A stretch of DNA of 13,115 nt from Clostridiales bacterium (GTDB lineage: Bacteria; Bacillota_A; Clostridia; Christensenellales; Aristaeellaceae). Positions 10,721 to 13,115 of this stretch are shown piece by piece. The notes beneath the pieces were generated by a model. The model did not search any database and had not been told where the DNA came from. It saw only the letters and a list, made by a program, of their open reading frames with translations. Made by a program: the position numbers and the translations under genes. The DNA is taken from NCBI GenBank assembly GCA_024684665.1, contig JAIKWN010000249.1, forward strand, positions 1 to 13,115, given 5' to 3'. The number at the start of each line of letters is the position of its first letter. The first letter of the stretch is position 1.

Positions 10721-12400
10721 TCAGATTGTGTTCTGGTCGCTCATGAGGTCGGTGAGAACCGCATCCTTGACTTCAGACAGAGTGGTCTCGCGGATCTTCT
10801 TACGAAGCGGTAGCACTGCACGTGGCGAAACAGAAAGCTCGTCGATGCCGATCGAGAGGAAGGTGTCCGTCAAATCCAGGTCAGCACCCAGCTCGCCGCA
10901 GATACCTACCCAAATGCCATGCTTGTGTGCATTCTCGCAGACCATCTTGAGCAGGCGGAGCACGGCTGGATGATGCGGATTGAAAAAGCGTCCGAGATCC
11001 GCGTTCTGCCGGTCGCAGGCGAGGGTATACTGCGTAAGGTCATTTGTGCCGCAGGAGAAGAAGTCAACTTCCCGTGCCAGGCGGTCGCTCATGACGGCGG
11101 CCGCCGGCGTCTCGATCATGATGCCGACTTCCACATCCGGTGAGAAGGGGATACCTTCTGCGGTCAGTTCCGTTTTTACGCGTTCGCACATCTTCTTGGC
11201 TTCCTTCACTTCCCAGACAGAAGTTACCATCGGGAACATGATACCCAGTTTGCCGAAAGCAGAGGCACGGTAAAGTGCGCGTAGCTGAGTGTGGAAGATT
11301 TCTGGGCGGGAAAGGCAGATGCGAAGCGCACGGTTGCCCATGGCCGGATTTTCTTCCTTAGGAAGATTGAAGTAATCGATCTGCTTATCTGCGCCGATGT
11401 CCAGCGTCCGGATGACGACCTCGCGGCCGTCCATGTCAGAGAGCACTTTTTTATAAGCTTCGAACTGGTAATCCTCGGAGGGATAGTCATCGCAGTTCAG
11501 ATACAGGAATTCAGAGCGGAAGAGGCCGATACCACCGCCATCGTTGGCGAGCACGGCGGGAACATCGTCCGGACTGCCGATGTTGCAGTAAACCCGCATC
11601 TGGCGGCCGTCCTTCGTGACGTTTGGCTGCCCCTTGAGCTGCTCCAGCATTTCGCGCAGACGGCGCTGTTCCTGTTGCTTTGCGAGCAGGCGCGCGCGTG
11701 TTTCTTCGTCAGCGTCCACAACCACATTTCCTGTTGCGCCGTCGACGATGACCTCGCGGCCCTCGTATTCCGGCTTCAGCTGGTCGCCCACGCCGATGAT
11801 TGCGGGAATGCCCATGGTGCGCGCTAGGATGGCTGTGTGGCTGGATCCGCTTCCGCCCTCCGTGATAAAGCCGAGGATTTTGCTCTTATCCAGCTGGACG
11901 GTCTCGCTAGGAGCGAGATCGTCTGCCGCAAGGATGACGGGCACAGGGGAGTCGATGCCGCCCTGGACGACGCCGGTCAGCGCGGAGATGATGCGCGCAG
12001 AGACGTCCTTTACGTCCGCCGCGCGGGCCTGGAAGTATGAATCTTCCATCTGCGCGAACATCTCGGCAAACTGGGCGGCGGTATCCGTGACGGCAGCCTC
12101 AGCATTCAACAGGGAATCGCGGATCAGCCCTTCAATGGCTTCTTCGTAATCGAGATCTTCCGCCATCAGCTGATGCGTCTCAAAGAGTAGCGCAGCTTCG
12201 TCACCCGCTTCCTTGCGGGCTTTTTCGGCAAGCTCGCCCAGCTGCTCAATACACTTGGCCTGAGCGTCTTTGAAGCGCCGCCACTCCGCACCGGCATCTT
12301 TAATTTCAAAACGGCGGATGGTGCTTTTCGCACGCTGGTAGTAGTAGAGAGGGCCCATGGCCACCCCGGTGGAAACGCCCTTGCCCTGAATGGAAATCAT
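10721..12400 (-). CDS. ptsI: PTS Enzyme I (phosphoenolpyruvate-protein phosphotransferase)
   Basis: Enzyme I takes phosphate from PEP and passes it to HPr, the first step of sugar import by the phosphotransferase system; it is a cytoplasmic dimer. The 559 residues are slightly shorter than the 575 of E. coli. The phosphorylated His is H188 in GGSGSSHTAILAR (182-194); most homologues read GGRTSH here, so the residues just before the His differ. The PEP-binding barrel has R295 (GLFRSEFLY), R331 (RTLDIGADKQ), E430 (IMIETPAA) and the GTNDLTQY signature (451-458). The catalytic Cys is C501 in CGELG. The ATG has AAGGAGG (12410-12416) nine bases upstream. It follows ptsH after a 59-base gap containing a terminator-like hairpin, so it probably receives only part of the ptsH transcription. 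Confidence 0.97.
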   Translation of the reverse strand: MISIQGKGVSTGVAMGPLYYYQRAKSTIRRFEIKDAGAEWRRFKDAQAKCIEQLGELAEKARKEAGDEAALLFETHQLMAEDLDYEEAIEGLIRDSLLNAEAAVTDTAAQFAEMFAQMEDSYFQARAADVKDVSARIISALTGVVQGGIDSPVPVILAADDLAPSETVQLDKSKILGFITEGGSGSSHTAILARTMGIPAIIGVGDQLKPEYEGREVIVDGATGNVVVDADEETRARLLAKQQEQRRLREMLEQLKGQPNVTKDGRQMRVYCNIGSPDDVPAVLANDGGGIGLFRSEFLYLNCDDYPSEDYQFEAYKKVLSDMDGREVVIRTLDIGADKQIDYFNLPKEENPAMGNRALRICLSRPEIFHTQLRALYRASAFGKLGIMFPMVTSVWEVKEAKKMCERVKTELTAEGIPFSPDVEVGIMIETPAAAVMSDRLAREVDFFSCGTNDLTQYTLACDRQNADLGRFFNPHHPAVLRLLKMVCENAHKHGIWVGICGELGADLDLTDTFLSIGIDELSVSPRAVLPLRKKIRETTLSEVKDAVLTDLMSDQNTI

Positions 12401-12426
12401 GGTCAGTGTCCTCCTTATTCCGAATG

Positions 12427-12454
12427 AAAAGGACGGCCGCGGAGACGGCCGTCC
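12427..12454 (-). terminator. Terminator-like hairpin between ptsH and ptsI
   Basis: A perfect 9-bp G+C-rich stem, GGACGGCCG (12431-12439) with CGGCCGTCC (12446-12454), has a 6-base loop. On the minus strand it is followed by TTTTC (12426-12430). It starts five bases after the ptsH stop codon and ends before the ptsI ribosome binding site. I infer partial termination or a 3' mRNA stabiliser giving more HPr than Enzyme I, because no promoter for ptsI is visible after it. Confidence 0.7.
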
Positions 12455-12459
12455 GTAGA

Positions 12460-12717
12460 TCAGAAGTTCGCTTTGAAGAAGTCTTCGATCGCGGCGGCTG
12501 CGGCGTCTTCATCCGCGCCTTCGATAGAGACCTTCACGGTGTCACCCTGCTTGATACCCATGCCCATGAGCGCCATAAGCTTGAGAGCATTGACGGCCTT
12601 ATCACCCTTTGCGACCGTAACGGTGGAAGCAAATTTCTTGATTTCCTTGACAAGGATTCCGGCCGGACGGGCGTGGATGCCTACGGGATCGGTGATGGTG
12701 TACTCAAAAGTCTTCAT
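12460..12717 (-). CDS. ptsH: Phosphocarrier protein HPr
   Basis: HPr is the small cytoplasmic carrier that receives phosphate from Enzyme I and hands it to the IIA units of the sugar permeases. Its 85 residues are normal. The phosphorylation site is H15 in GIHARPAG, with R17 next to it. The position that is Ser46 in Bacillus subtilis HPr (NLKSIMGVMSLG) aligns with K46 here (NALKLMALMGMG), so the regulatory phosphorylation by HPr kinase seems impossible on this copy. As I recall, similar HPr proteins without Ser46 are common in clostridial groups. The start follows AGGAGG seven bases upstream. It is the middle gene of a IIA-HPr-Enzyme I series on the minus strand, 56 bases after the IIA stop. 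Confidence 0.96.
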   Translation of the reverse strand: MKTFEYTITDPVGIHARPAGILVKEIKKFASTVTVAKGDKAVNALKLMALMGMGIKQGDTVKVSIEGADEDAAAAAIEDFFKANF

Positions 12718-12773
12718 ACTGGTTCCTCCTGTTAATTATGTTTCCGCTTGCGCGGGAGTAGCAGATTCATGGG

Positions 12774-13115
12774 TCATTTCGCGCCGCACTCCATACCTTC
12801 CAGGTCATCGGAGTTAGTCATAAGGACGGCGACCGTGTCACTGTAGCCGGCGGCCTTGATCTTCTCGCGGGAGAAGCGGATGAGAGGCTGGCCAACCTTA
12901 ACGGCATCGCCTTCCTTCACGAGGCAAGTGAAGCCGTCACCGTTCATCTGGACTGTGTCCACACCGACGTGAATAAGGAGCTCCATGCCGTTCCCTTCGA
13001 TACCGACTGCATGATGGCTTTCGGCTACGGAAGAAATGGTGCCGTCAAATGGGGCAACCACGACTTCGGCGCTCGGCTGAACGCCTACGCCGTCGCCCAG
13101 AACGCCGGAAGCGAA
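12774..13115 (-). CDS. PTS glucose-family IIA domain, C-terminal part; 5' end outside window
   Basis: The frame is open to the window edge, giving 113 visible residues; the GTG at 13061 is internal. The domain accepts phosphate from HPr and passes it to IIB for sugar uptake. APFDGTI (21-27) begins the family core. H35 (SHHAVGIE) and H49 (LLIHVGVDT) correspond to H75 and H90 of E. coli IIA-Glc; H49 is the phosphorylated residue. The C-terminus (VAVLMTNSDDLEG) ends where stand-alone IIA proteins and the IIA end of IIBCA permeases both end, so whether this is a separate IIA of about 160 residues or the tail of a longer permease cannot be told. Its position directly before ptsH and ptsI in the same direction suggests a general-PTS operon whose promoter lies beyond the right edge. 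Confidence 0.9.
   Translation of the reverse strand, partial: FASGVLGDGVGVQPSAEVVVAPFDGTISSVAESHHAVGIEGNGMELLIHVGVDTVQMNGDGFTCLVKEGDAVKVGQPLIRFSREKIKAAGYSDTVAVLMTNSDDLEGMECGAK

Noticed and set aside
12718..12773. Small CCGC-GCAA-GCGG hairpin between the IIA gene and ptsH.
   Set aside because: The stem is only 4 bp and no T run follows, so it is not a terminator; it is probably incidental.

Overview
The window looks like a chromosomal segment from a low-oxygen, fermentative Bacillota (Firmicutes) bacterium, most likely a moderately G+C-rich member of Clostridia. The evidence is a single-chain pyruvate:ferredoxin oxidoreductase, a CtsR-type heat-shock operator at clpB, a Firmicutes-style PTS cluster with a short HPr lacking the usual Ser46, strong purine-rich ribosome binding sites, and consensus sigma-A promoters in A+T-rich gaps between G+C-rich genes. 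The lineage is an inference from protein style; no 16S or other marker is present.

Layout. Positions 2-919 (+) hold the C-terminal half of a GH13 alpha-glucosidase, closed by a hairpin terminator. After a gap with a 9-bp tandem repeat and a perfect TTGACA-17-TATAAT promoter comes pyruvate:ferredoxin oxidoreductase (1175-4657, +). A long hairpin separates it from radA (4731-6101, +), which is followed by a decayed gene of the PF06541 membrane-protein family (about 6116-7105, +). That pseudogene carries at least four frameshifts and three in-frame stops. From 7050 on, everything reads on the minus strand: a VanX-like D-Ala-D-Ala dipeptidase (7050-7679), clpB (7903-10515), ptsI (10721-12400), ptsH (12460-12717) and the C-terminal part of a glucose-family PTS IIA domain (12774-13115, cut by the window edge). 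The two strands converge, and the dead gene's 3' end overlaps the dipeptidase gene by 56 bases.

How the genes fit together. IIA, HPr and Enzyme I form the phosphate relay that imports and phosphorylates sugars using PEP. Enzyme I releases pyruvate, and PFOR oxidises pyruvate to acetyl-CoA with reduction of ferredoxin. The alpha-glucosidase would release glucose from small alpha-glucosides. These functions match a saccharolytic anaerobe, but only IIA-HPr-EI look like one transcription unit. RadA (DNA repair), ClpB (protein disaggregation) and the dipeptidase (cell-wall dipeptide salvage or turnover) are housekeeping or stress genes.

I found no convincing undescribed system, mobile element, CRISPR array, tRNA or rRNA. 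The points most worth a second look are the reconstructed pseudogene, the CtsR-like box inside the clpB promoter, the terminator-like hairpin between ptsH and ptsI, the hairpin before radA, and the dyad in the dipeptidase leader.
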